Part shown: piece after piece, positions 44,339 through 52,095 of the stretch
How positions within the stretch are numbered: position 1 is the stretch's first letter
Layout: each line of letters begins with the position of its first letter
Assembly: GCF_001021975.1 (NCBI RefSeq)
Contig: NZ_CP009928.1
Location: 3,228,001-3,292,000 of the forward strand
DNA from: Chryseobacterium gallinarum
GTDB lineage: Bacteria > Bacteroidota > Bacteroidia > Flavobacteriales > Weeksellaceae
DNA length: 64,000 bases
Direction: 5' to 3'
Program-made: the position numbers and the translations under genes
The notes under the pieces: generated by a model
What the model was told of the DNA's origin: nothing
The model's input: the letters and a program-made list of their open reading frames with translations, nothing else
Databases searched by the model: none

Positions 44339-45680
44339 CTGATCCTTTTTTCGGGACTAAGAATTTCAGGTTGCAATACCTTTATCGTGCAGATGGGGTA
44401 AAACTCCGTAAACTCAATAGTTCAGGAGGCGGGAGGGGACAATCAACCACTAATAATATTATCGATTACCTGGATGGTTTTCAGTACAAATTTAGTGAAG
44501 TTATTGAACCTTGCCTATGGTGTGCCGTACAAGCGTAGCTTTTGAAAAGGAGGCTTATAAGGAATCCGGGGAAATTCTTGAGCCGGGCGTTATTACTCGG
44601 GAATGGCGTCTTGATTTTGTACCAACGGCAGAAGGATTTTATAGTTTTCAGGAAAACCGTTATATTTACCAATACAGGGATCACCTTGGAAATGCGAAGG
44701 TAAGCTATACTAAAAACAGCGCAGGTGCTGCTCAAGTGACGGATACTAACAATTATTATCCGTTCGGGTTAAACCATATTGGCCAGGGAAAAGGGCTTTT
44801 AGGAGGGTACTTTAATTATAAGTACAATGGAAAGGAGCTACAGGAAACAGGTATGTATGATTATGGGGCAAGGATGTATATGTCTGACTTAGGAAGATGG
44901 GGCGTGGCAGATCCTTTAGCAGAAAAATCAAGAAGATGGGGTCCATATACTTATGCCTTTAATAATCCGATTCGTTTTATCGATCCTGACGGGAGGCAAA
45001 ATGAAGATATTATCAAAGTCAATGCTCAAGGATATGTAACACAAATTGAAGTGCAAGACCCAAGCATTCCTCATACTGTTGTTGATGAAAACGGTAACCA
45101 GTTAAACGTTAATGATTCAAAATTTGATCAAGAGCAATTAGATGCTATTGCCTCATATGGAAGAACAATGAACGATTACGAACTAGAAGATGCTGGAATA
45201 AGGTTATTCTCTCCATATTCAGCTCAACAGATGGCGGATAGTTTCAATCAAGTAGGAATAGGAGATATAAAAGATACTGCTCAATATCTTCAAGCATTTG
45301 GTGAACAATCATATATTATGGCTCCTTGGATGATGTATATGGGCTCATTAGGTCATGGGCAATTTGATTTTGCAGGAGATATGGGAGCAGTTGTGCAAGA
45401 AGGAGGTAATTATCCTCCATCGCAAGGTGGTGGTGCAACTCCTCCGGATGGAACGGGTGGCTTCATAAGATTTGAAGGAACAAATACATTGTATAATGTA
45501 TATGATGCGGGTAACTTCATGACAGGTAAGGCTTTCCAAATGATTGGAGCTCCTTTAGATGTTTTGAAAAATGGAGCAAATACAAGTAGCATTTTAACAG
45601 GGAAAGGGAAAGATTCACAAGCGGATCAGCGTGCAATTACTAATGGATATAATTATAACAAAGTTGGATGGAAAAAATAA
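44339..45680 (+). pseudogene. Displaced Rhs tip 3: long core fragment plus putative Ntox44 toxin, one frameshift
   Basis: Homology to the main Rhs gene begins abruptly at 44339 (matching 30242) and stays nearly identical to about 44843, then at a lower level to [10 protein letters not shown] two-base insertion near 44522 (TGGTGTGCCG versus TGGTGTCG) shifts the frame and produces a TAG. From TTG 44511 the frame is open to 45680. The tip (about 230 residues) contains GHGQFDFAGDM, VYDAGNFMTGKAF and a C-terminal SQADQRAITNGYNYNK, a layout resembling polymorphic toxin type 44 (Ntox44, predicted RNase); the assignment is tentative. The last 13 bp overlap the immunity gene. Confidence 0.75.
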
Positions 45681-45967
45681 GAATACTTAAAGTGGCTTAT
45701 ATTCCACTGGGAATATTTATTATTAACTTTTTCATTTATCTTTTAATAGATGTTTTTGGAGAGATTTATACATATAGTGGGACAGCTAAAAAAATATATT
45801 TATTTTTTTGCTTTCCGGCGAATTTAATAGGTTTAATTATATCAGCTTATCTTTTTATAAAGGTTCTTATCTTTAAAAAAAGCTTTTGGAATATTATTTT
45901 GTGTACACCTCTAATAATATTTGTACTCTATTTTTATTTTTTTCCATTAATTCAAAATACTAAATAG
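45668..45967 (+). CDS. Membrane protein, putative immunity gene of displaced tip 3
   Basis: 99 residues with three predicted transmembrane segments (about residues 10-30, 44-66 and 72-93) and short Lys-rich loops. It overlaps the toxin end by 13 bp, the usual position of an immunity gene. An integral membrane immunity protein is less expected for a cytoplasmic RNase, so it might act on the toxin during entry, or it may be an unrelated gene. Its own strong terminator follows. Confidence 0.6.
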   Translation: MEKIRILKVAYIPLGIFIINFFIYLLIDVFGEIYTYSGTAKKIYLFFCFPANLIGLIISAYLFIKVLIFKKSFWNIILCTPLIIFVLYFYFFPLIQNTK

Positions 45968-45974
45968 TATTAAT

Positions 45975-46007
45975 ACAACAAAGTCACCGATTAGGTGGCT
46001 TTGTTGT
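45975..46007 (+). terminator. Strong terminator closing the Rhs-tip array
   Basis: ACAACAAAGTCACC / GGTGGCTTTGTTGT arms (one G-U pair) around a five-base loop. Confidence 0.85.
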
Positions 46008-46353
46008 TTATAAAATGCTTTGCAGTTTAGTTTGTTTAAGGAACGCACCAAGGAGAGCGAAGACATGCTGTCTATCGTTCTCTTTTAGTTTTTGTATATC
46101 TAAAATTTTAGCGACAATATTTTTATCCAGTAAAATATTTGCTCTTGCTAGCCAGCATCCTGCTCATGCCAGAATAAAAACAAAAACCTTCACAACAATG
46201 AAGGTTTTATTTATATAGAAATAGGGGAGTGTTAATTAATTTTTTAAATTGGGTACCCATTTACCTTTCGCCATCAAAATCAATAATACTAACCCACATA
46301 TGCTCTGCCATTATATAGAATAAATGTAATAGATGTAGCTAAATAAGATAATG
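46008..46353. other. Gene-free stretch with two hairpins
   Basis: About 350 bp. It contains a hairpin at 46053-46082 (GAGAGCGA-AGACA / TGTCT-A-TCGTTCTC) followed by TTTTAGTTTTTG, and the convergent terminator at 46183-46208. A 67-codon frame here (46015-46218) runs through both hairpins, is Cys/Ser/Phe-rich and does not look real. Confidence 0.6.
46183..46208 (-). terminator. Terminator of the 46354-46992 gene
   Basis: AAAACCTTC / GAAGGTTTT arms with an eight-base loop; read on the minus strand it is followed by TTGTTTTTATTC. Confidence 0.7.
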
Positions 46354-46992
46354 TTATTTTTGAAAAGCCTCTTTAGGAAGCAGGTTGGCTGTTCTGTAAT
46401 AACTGATATCTGTTGCTATTTTGTCCTGAAGATCCTGGAAGGTATCATAATCATAATGGGCCCAGTTTTGTTCATTATCAGGATCAGAGGTTTTGTCAAC
46501 AGCAAGTTCCAGTTTACCGTCTTCCTGGTAGCTGCATTCAATTGCGGCATATTTTTCCCCGTTTTCGTCCGTGGTATACCAGCATTTTATGGTTTTTTCC
46601 AGCTGCGGTTCCTGGGTATTTTCATCAATAACCTGGGAACAGATAAAATTTTCAGGATCATCCGTTTTGAAAACGGTCTTGGAAATAAGTGGATGATCAT
46701 CTACAGATAACGAATAAAGCTTATTGGTGGAAATAATAAATCCATCAGCAATTTCTCTTCTTTCAATATCGAAGAAGTCTGATTTTTCTTTCAGGTATTC
46801 TACAATTTGTTCCTCATCATCTTCTTCACTCAGGAAGTAATTGATGTTGTATATACTGTCTTCACTGATAAATTCAATTTCTTTCAGTAAATCCGAATGC
46901 TCCTGGTAATAATACAGGTGATATTCATCTAGCTTCACAGCGTTGTTTTTGGAAATGACTTCTCCAAAAATGTTTTTGTACACTTTTCTCAT
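46354..46992 (-). CDS. Hypothetical acidic protein, 212 aa
   Basis: Cytoplasmic (no signal). Opening MRKVYKNIFGEVISKNNAVKLDEYHLYYYQEH, then an acidic helix-rich region (FLSEEDDEEQIVEYLKEK), a central beta domain (GFIISTNKLYSLSVDD, KCWYTTDENGEKYAAIECSY) and a C-terminal helix. I recognise no domain. Its composition is typical of the chromosomal backbone rather than of the AT-rich island, so the island ends before it. Confidence 0.75.
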   Translation of the reverse strand: MRKVYKNIFGEVISKNNAVKLDEYHLYYYQEHSDLLKEIEFISEDSIYNINYFLSEEDDEEQIVEYLKEKSDFFDIERREIADGFIISTNKLYSLSVDDHPLISKTVFKTDDPENFICSQVIDENTQEPQLEKTIKCWYTTDENGEKYAAIECSYQEDGKLELAVDKTSDPDNEQNWAHYDYDTFQDLQDKIATDISYYRTANLLPKEAFQK

Positions 46993-47107
46993 TTTTAATC
47001 ATATTATTTAATTTCATCTATTAGTTTAGTGGTGTGTGGGGGGACAAAGATAAGTTTCTTTTTTATCTTAGTTGAAGGCGTAAAATAGTAATTATTTCGC
47101 AAGTATA

Positions 47108-47536
47108 TCATATATCCTTTATAAAATCCTCATACTCGTAGTAAAAACGTTCAAATCCGTCCATTTTGTCTACAAAAAATTCATAAATTTCTTGCCATGT
47201 ACTTTTATTAAAAATTGAAACCCCGTGTTTTTCTACCCAGATTTTACTGATGATCTTTCCGTTTTCCAAAGTGAAATATTCCTCTTTATGAAAATCACCG
47301 ATGAAATCTTTTAAAATATCTTCCAAAGACCAGATTTTTTCATAATAGGCATTTCTGAAAATTTCATCTTTCATTTCGATGTCTAAAGAAACCTCTGCTT
47401 TTTTATTATCAGCAGAAAATTTAAAGGCTAAATCTTTAACCTTGGTATCATAGAGGATCCATTTTCTTGGAAAAGATTTCCCAAAAGCTGTCCAAAACTC
47501 TTTCTTTAATTGCTGTGCTTCTTGTTTACTGAACAT
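47108..47536 (-). CDS. DUF4268 domain-containing protein
   Basis: 142 residues matching the short stand-alone DUF4268 type: MFSKQEAQQLKKEFWTAFGKSF, WILYDTKVKDLAFKFSADNKKAEVSLDIEMKD, ISKIWVEKHGVSIFNKSTW and a terminal EFFVDKMDGFERFYYEYEDFIKD. The domain is also found appended to restriction-associated proteins, but as a single small protein in Bacteroidota its function is unknown. It is divergent from the Rrf2 gene and has no operon partner. Confidence 0.85.
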   Translation of the reverse strand: MFSKQEAQQLKKEFWTAFGKSFPRKWILYDTKVKDLAFKFSADNKKAEVSLDIEMKDEIFRNAYYEKIWSLEDILKDFIGDFHKEEYFTLENGKIISKIWVEKHGVSIFNKSTWQEIYEFFVDKMDGFERFYYEYEDFIKDI

Positions 47537-47649
47537 AAAAGCAAACTTAATGATTTAATGATAAAAAGACAAAAAAGTGAAAAGCCAAATAATTATTGTT
47601 TTTATCATTTTACCTTTTTACTTATTTTAGTCATTTCAAACAATTTTCT

Positions 47650-47657
47650 TATTTTTG
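47650..47657 (+). promoter_or_regulatory. -7-like element immediately before rrf2
   Basis: TATTTTTG, a perfect TAnnTTTG, ends only 5 bp before the ATG at 47663, so transcription from it would give a leaderless or nearly leaderless mRNA. Confidence 0.4.
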
Positions 47658-47662
47658 CTGTA

Positions 47663-48070
47663 ATGCTTTCGAAAAAATCTCAATATGCGTTTAAGGCACT
47701 TTCATATCTTGTAGAAAAAAGAAATGACGGTCCGATTCTTATTTCCGAAATTGCGGAACATAAAAAGATTCCTTTAAAGTTTTTGGAAAATATCCTGCTT
47801 GAATTGAAAAAAGCGGACATCCTTGATAGTAAAAAAGGAAAAGGAGGGGGGTATTTCTTCAGGGAAAATCCTGAAAACGTTAAACTGGCAAAAATTATCC
47901 GTCTTGTTAACGGGCCTATTGCCATGCTACCTTGTGTAAGTCTGAATTTTTATGAAAAATGTGAAGACTGTAATGAAGAGCATTGCGGGCTCCACGATGT
48001 CCTCATCGAAGTCAGGGATGCCTCACTGAATATTCTGGAGAAAAAAACTTTAATGGATCTGGTTGATTAA
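47663..48070 (+). CDS. Rrf2 family transcriptional regulator
   Basis: The ATG at 47663 gives the canonical MLSKKSQYAFKALSYLVE winged-helix start; the frame is open far upstream but without plausible protein. 135 residues. The wing and core motifs follow: ISEIAEHKKIPLKFLENILLELKKADILDSKKGKGGGYFF. The four cysteines CVSLNFYEKCEDCNEEHC could hold an Fe-S cluster, as in IscR/NsrR types, or sense redox/sulfur ligands. It sits upstream of tauE, and a palindrome (48091-48117) lies between the two genes, so it likely controls that transporter. Confidence 0.9.
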   Translation: MLSKKSQYAFKALSYLVEKRNDGPILISEIAEHKKIPLKFLENILLELKKADILDSKKGKGGGYFFRENPENVKLAKIIRLVNGPIAMLPCVSLNFYEKCEDCNEEHCGLHDVLIEVRDASLNILEKKTLMDLVD

Positions 48071-48090
48071 CCCGGTCCTTTTTTTGAATT

Positions 48091-48117
48091 ATTAGTCTAT
48101 CTGTTTTGTAGGATAAT
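48091..48117. promoter_or_regulatory. Palindromic operator-like element upstream of tauE
   Basis: ATTA-GT-CTAT-N7-GTAG-GA-TAAT has the same 27-bp architecture as the element at 18875-18901 (one inner position differs). A near-consensus -7 (GATATTTG, 48128-48135) follows. Confidence 0.6.
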
Positions 48118-48191
48118 TATTTTATCAGATATTTGCATGGTCCAATGATATTGTTGTCAAATGGAACCGCAAACACTGAAGTAACAATAAT

Positions 48192-49079
48192 ATGGTAATT
48201 TCAAGAAAAATCCAGATCAGACTTAATATCCTTTTCATAACCCTTGCCTTGTTATCTATTACAGGTTTTTCCATGTATGAACTAGGGTATATGGATGAAC
48301 TTTTAACAGTACTGGCAAAAGATCATTACATTTTTTACTGGATGCTTCTGGTGGGCATTTTCGCTGAAATTGTAGCCGGATCTATGGGAATGGGTTATGG
48401 AGTAATTTGTACCACAACGTTGATGTTTCTGAATATCCCTCCCCATATTGTAAGTGCAAGTATTCATTCAGCAGAAAGTTTTACCACTGCAGCCGGTAGT
48501 ATAAGCCATGTAAAACTCAGAAATGTAAGCAAAAGCCTGGTAAAAAAACTGACTGTTCCTGCTGTTATTGGGGCGATTATCGGAGCTGTTTGCCTCACTT
48601 ACCTCGGAGAATATTATGCTAAAATTACAAAAATCCTTATTGCATTTTATACTTTGTATTTAGGTTTCCGGATCCTGTCCAATGCTTTCAAAGAAAAACA
48701 GAACAAAGCCCTTAAAAGAAAAACCAATCTGACAGGCCTTGGACTTATCGGAGGTTTTATAGATTCATTTGCAGGAGGAGGATGGGGACCTTTAGTAACC
48801 GGAACATTGATTAAAAATGCATTTACTCCAAGGTTTGCGGTGGGAAGCTCTACCGTAGCCAAATGTATTCTCACCATTACGGCAGCGGTTACCTTTTTCT
48901 TTACCCTGGGGATTCAGCACTGGAATATTATCCTCGGACTTTTGATCGGAGGAATCATAACAGCTCCATTTTCTGCAATGCTTACAGCAAAGCTTCCTGT
49001 AAAAAAGATGTTTTTAGTGATCGGAATACTGGTGATCATAATGAGTTCTATAACTATTTATAAATCAGTGCTAAGCTGA
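48192..49079 (+). CDS. Sulfite exporter TauE/SafE (TSUP) family transporter
   Basis: 295 residues, about eight transmembrane segments. TSUP signatures: GSMGMGYGVICTTTLMFLNIPPHIVSASIHSAESFTT in the first half and GLIGGFIDSFAGGGWGPLVTGTLIKN with SSTVAKCILTITAA in the second half, the family's repeated G-x-G pattern. Family members export sulfite, sulfonates or related organosulfur anions. The adjacent Rrf2 gene and palindrome suggest induction by sulfur status. Confidence 0.9.
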   Translation: MVISRKIQIRLNILFITLALLSITGFSMYELGYMDELLTVLAKDHYIFYWMLLVGIFAEIVAGSMGMGYGVICTTTLMFLNIPPHIVSASIHSAESFTTAAGSISHVKLRNVSKSLVKKLTVPAVIGAIIGAVCLTYLGEYYAKITKILIAFYTLYLGFRILSNAFKEKQNKALKRKTNLTGLGLIGGFIDSFAGGGWGPLVTGTLIKNAFTPRFAVGSSTVAKCILTITAAVTFFFTLGIQHWNIILGLLIGGIITAPFSAMLTAKLPVKKMFLVIGILVIIMSSITIYKSVLS

Positions 49080-49167
49080 AAATATAACCCGATGTGGAAA
49101 AATAAAGGCTTCAAAAATATATTTGGTTTTGAAAATATTTTACTTTTACATCACTAAATATTGAAAC

Positions 49168-49458
49168 ATGAACTTACATATCATTGCACTTTTTAAGTTT
49201 AATGAAAATTACCTGATGGAAGCAGTAGAGCTGTTTCAGAATCTTGTAAAGGAAACCAGAAAAGAAGAAGGCTGCCTTCAGTATGACCTTATTGAAGACA
49301 AAGACAATAAAGGAACTTTCTTCCTGATTGAATTATGGGAAAGTGTTGAACATCATAACAGGCACAATGGTCAGGACCATCTGCTGGATTTCCGCAGGGA
49401 TGCTTCCAAGATGATGGAAAGCACAACAGAAGTTTACAAAGGATTTAAAATATATTAA
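49168..49458 (+). CDS. Antibiotic biosynthesis monooxygenase (ABM/YgiN-like) protein
   Basis: 96 residues of the dimeric ferredoxin-like ABM fold: LHIIALFKFNENYLMEAVELFQNLVKETRKEEGCLQYDL, then GTFFLIELWESVEHHNRHNGQDH (the E-x-W and H-x-x-x motifs) and a final helix. Such proteins act as quinol or aldehyde/ketone-type monooxygenases or as heme-binding relatives (IsdG-like); the length and motifs fit the YgiN type. It has its own terminator directly downstream. Confidence 0.88.
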   Translation: MNLHIIALFKFNENYLMEAVELFQNLVKETRKEEGCLQYDLIEDKDNKGTFFLIELWESVEHHNRHNGQDHLLDFRRDASKMMESTTEVYKGFKIY

Positions 49459-49470
49459 ATGTCCCATGTC

Positions 49471-49506
49471 AAAAGGCGGTTTCAACATTCTGAAACCGCC
49501 TTTTTA
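49471..49506. terminator. Bidirectional terminator between convergent genes
   Basis: AAAAGGCGGTTTCA / TGAAACCGCCTTTTT perfect arms with a five-base loop, A-run on the left and T-run on the right; serves the ABM gene and the convergent T9SS gene. Confidence 0.9.
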
Positions 49507-49535
49507 TTAGAAAAAATAGAAAGTATTAAATAAAA

Positions 49536-50834
49536 TTATTTCACGATGAGTTTTTTCGTTTCAGTAGTTCCTCCATAGGTAATCTTTACAAGATAATTTC
49601 CGGAAGCAAGGTGAGATAAATTTAAGTCCTGTCTGTAGAAGCCTGCCTGATTAGCAAGATCCGCAGAATAGACTGTTTTTCCTGTAAGGTCATAAACCTC
49701 AACTTTTCCTTTATTGCTGGCTTTCTCTTTAATATCAAACAAAACTGTAACTTTTTTATCGGCGGTTGCAGGATTGGGATAAATTCCAAAAGAAGCTTTT
49801 TTATCCACTTCTTTGATTCCTAAAGTCTGGGTGATGTTTTTATATTTAAAATACATGTCTCCGGTGGTAGCTCCCCCGTTGGTAATAAAATACATTCTAT
49901 AGTAATCATTTCCTTTTTTGATGTAATACACTACATCACTTTTCACTGTGCCGATTCCTTTCCATGAATGTCCTACCGTTGTAATATTGGAAGAGAAGTT
50001 GGTGCTGGCAGGTATTGAATAGGCTGAAGTGGCCTGAATTTCCGGTTGTACCATGGCTACCTTTACATTAGGGTTTTGAATAGCTCCGGAAAGAGGGTAC
50101 ATCATGATGTTATTATAGAAGGTATAGTATTTGGTAAACATAAGGTCCCAGGCACTCCTGGACGGCTCCATATTGGGAACTTTTGCTCCTGTGGAGAAAG
50201 AAAAGTAGTTGAAAAAAGAATCATCACTTCCGTTGGTAATTGTTCTGGTTTCAGTAGGTCCCCAGGCATTTCCATTCCATTTGGAATATCTGAAAGTATA
50301 CCCGGCAAATGCTTCATCGATGGCAAACTTTACGTAAGATCCTGTTTTGGTGTATTTTAGAACAAAAATAACCCTTCCTTCAATGCGATGCGTTGAAAAA
50401 TTATACTCTCCCCAGCCCGTTGGAGAGTAGTTGGGAGACGATGGGGTAGTAATTGGTCCCTGCTCAAATGCTCCCTGGCTTAGATCAGTAGTCTGATCCG
50501 GATTGTAAAGGGGAGCTCCCCACGAACCTATATTGTTAATATCGATATTATCCCAGTCGTTCATGTTAGTAGAAGCGGCATATACTTCGATTTCAAGGGC
50601 ATCATTCACTCTTGAGCCAAAACCGAAATTAGAATTCCTGTAAAAGGCAATATCCCAGGTATTGGCTGGTTGTGAAACCATGTTCCCATCAGTCAGGTTG
50701 ACAAATACACGGTTCTGGTAATTGTTGCCCATAGACATATTCAGCTGGGTATATCCTAATGCATCCGTCTGTGCAAAAACCGTCTGCTGAACAGATAAAG
50801 CCAATACAGATGCCAATAATAGTTTTGTTTTCAT
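49536..50834 (-). CDS. HmuY-like surface protein with T9SS sorting domain
   Basis: The ATG at 50834 (MKTKLLLASVLALSVQQTVFAQ) is preferred over one three codons earlier. 432 residues. The body shows the HmuY-type W-D-hydrophobic pattern twice (NTWDIAFYRNSNFGF and SAWDLMFTKYYTFYNN) around a heme-binding beta fold, then SDVVYYIKKGNDYYRMYF. The last 85 residues (IYPNPATADKKVTVLFD...GNYLVKITYGG) are a type A T9SS domain. Unlike HmuY lipoproteins it should be secreted or surface-attached. Fur-like boxes lie upstream. A hemophore role is inferred from this and the neighbouring heme genes. Confidence 0.8.
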   Translation of the reverse strand: MKTKLLLASVLALSVQQTVFAQTDALGYTQLNMSMGNNYQNRVFVNLTDGNMVSQPANTWDIAFYRNSNFGFGSRVNDALEIEVYAASTNMNDWDNIDINNIGSWGAPLYNPDQTTDLSQGAFEQGPITTPSSPNYSPTGWGEYNFSTHRIEGRVIFVLKYTKTGSYVKFAIDEAFAGYTFRYSKWNGNAWGPTETRTITNGSDDSFFNYFSFSTGAKVPNMEPSRSAWDLMFTKYYTFYNNIMMYPLSGAIQNPNVKVAMVQPEIQATSAYSIPASTNFSSNITTVGHSWKGIGTVKSDVVYYIKKGNDYYRMYFITNGGATTGDMYFKYKNITQTLGIKEVDKKASFGIYPNPATADKKVTVLFDIKEKASNKGKVEVYDLTGKTVYSADLANQAGFYRQDLNLSHLASGNYLVKITYGGTTETKKLIVK

Positions 50835-50845
50835 AATTATCATTT

Positions 50846-50925
50846 ATATTATTTAGAACTATTCTACAAAATTATATAATTATTTTTAATAAGTCTAAAT
50901 AAAAATATGATTTTTGTCGTGTTTA
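50846..50925. promoter_or_regulatory. Duplicated iron-regulation element, copy facing no gene on the right
   Basis: Contains TTTAGAACTATTCTACA (50852-50868, nearly palindromic TTTAGAA-N3-TTCTAAA) and TTTTTAATAAGTCTAAA (50883-50899), then TTTTTGTCG. Spacing and intervening sequence align base for base with 52007-52080. The left box controls the HmuY-like gene; the right-facing half has no gene on the plus strand. The rest of the 350-bp gap to 51186 holds only the 51134-51160 terminator. Confidence 0.7.
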
Positions 50926-51133
50926 CATTGCTAGCAAAAATTAAGAACAGGATAACAAAAAAGCTTTAAAGACTCTAGCATTATGTTTAAGAAGAGCACA
51001 TAAGTTTAAAAATCATAGATTTCTGTAATCAGGACGGAGATCAAAAATTATCCGTAAACATTTGTGTCTATCTTTGTTATCTGTGGTTACAATTAAAACC
51101 ACAAAAGACACAAAAGCTTTTCTACAAATCTAA

Positions 51134-51160
51134 AAAACCGGCAATAGTCCTGCCGGTTTT
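51134..51160 (-). terminator. Terminator of the 51187-51999 gene
   Basis: AAAACCGGCA / TGCCGGTTTT perfect arms; on the minus strand followed by a T-run. Confidence 0.85.
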
Positions 51161-51186
51161 ACAGTAAAATAAATACTCTGATACTT

Positions 51187-51999
51187 TTATTTTTTTACGA
51201 ATTTGGACGAAATGGTTTTTCCTTCTGCTGTTTCAAAATTCAAAAAATAAACTCCTGATGGTAGGGAGCTGATACCAAATTGACGTCCGATTAATTTACC
51301 CTCAGATACTTTCTCTCCTACAGCAGAATAGATCCTGATATTTTTCGGAGCTGTTTTAAAAATAAATTCCAATGCGGTCTGATCTGCATTTACTGCAAAC
51401 CTGATTTCTCCTGCAGATGGATGGTTATCTCTTACACTTAATGAAGAAGAAGTATCATATACTACATCATCGATCTGAACTGCTACATGCTGGCTGCTTG
51501 GGGTAAATTTGAATACAAGATATGACCCGGTTACAGCCGGAATAGGAATGCTCTCATTTTGGATGGTTCCGATAGTGGTTACATTAATAGGAGTTCCAAC
51601 GGGAACGAAAGTAGACATATCTGAAGGATTGCTGGCCACTCCGACCTGAATGGTTCCGGGACCCGGCGAAGGACTCACTAAAGTTGTTTTAAAAGAAAGT
51701 GTTTTAGTTCCGGACGGACTCTGGATCTGAGGAGAAATCAAATACGATGAATCCGTGGCGTTGGTTCCCGAATAAGACTGAACAGCTTTATCAGAACCGG
51801 TTGTTACAATCATTCTCGGCGGAACCGGAAATGGTGCTGTCCCTGTTACCATAGGAGCAACTACCGCAGACCAGCCCGATTGAGGGAAAGTGGAGTTTCC
51901 TGAAGTAAAATTGTCAAAATTTTCATTGATGCTTGAAACCTGGGCCTTCACTGTAAATGCTGAAAACATTAATGTTCCTAAAAGTAATTGTAATTTCAT
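51187..51999 (-). CDS. T9SS-sorted surface protein, cleaved-adhesin-like
   Basis: 270 residues. Signal peptide MKLQLLLGTLMFSAFTVKAQ, then a jelly-roll domain of the cleaved-adhesin/choice-of-anchor J type (NENFDNFTSG...FPQSGWSAV, SSYLISPQIQSPSGTKTLSFKTT, VQIDDVVYD) as in gingipain haemagglutinin regions. The final about 75 residues are a T9SS sorting domain (IRIYSAVGEKVSEGK...LPSGVYFLNFETAEGK). It is divergent from the TonB receptor and shares its control region with Fur-like boxes, so it is probably an iron/heme-regulated surface adhesin or heme binder. Confidence 0.8.
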   Translation of the reverse strand: MKLQLLLGTLMFSAFTVKAQVSSINENFDNFTSGNSTFPQSGWSAVVAPMVTGTAPFPVPPRMIVTTGSDKAVQSYSGTNATDSSYLISPQIQSPSGTKTLSFKTTLVSPSPGPGTIQVGVASNPSDMSTFVPVGTPINVTTIGTIQNESIPIPAVTGSYLVFKFTPSSQHVAVQIDDVVYDTSSSLSVRDNHPSAGEIRFAVNADQTALEFIFKTAPKNIRIYSAVGEKVSEGKLIGRQFGISSLPSGVYFLNFETAEGKTISSKFVKK

Positions 52000-52006
52000 A
52001 ACGTTA

Positions 52007-52080
52007 TTTTTATTTAGAATTATTACACAAAAATATATATTTATTTTTAATGATTCTAAATAAAAGTTTTATATTTGTCG
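52007..52080. promoter_or_regulatory. Divergent iron-regulated control region of the heme locus
   Basis: Two half-palindromic boxes, TTTAGAATTATT (from 52013) and TTTTTAATGATTCTAAA (52044-52060), lie 48 bp apart outer edge to outer edge. They resemble Fur-type TTTAGAA-N3-TTCTAAA sites. A perfect -7 box TATATTTG (52070-52077) serves the TonB receptor. The whole element aligns with 50846-50925. Confidence 0.7.
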
Positions 52081-52095
52081 GAAATTTGTACCCTT

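Noticed and set aside
46015..46218. 67-codon open frame
   Set aside because: Runs through two terminator hairpins, has odd composition, no promoter or relatives recognised.
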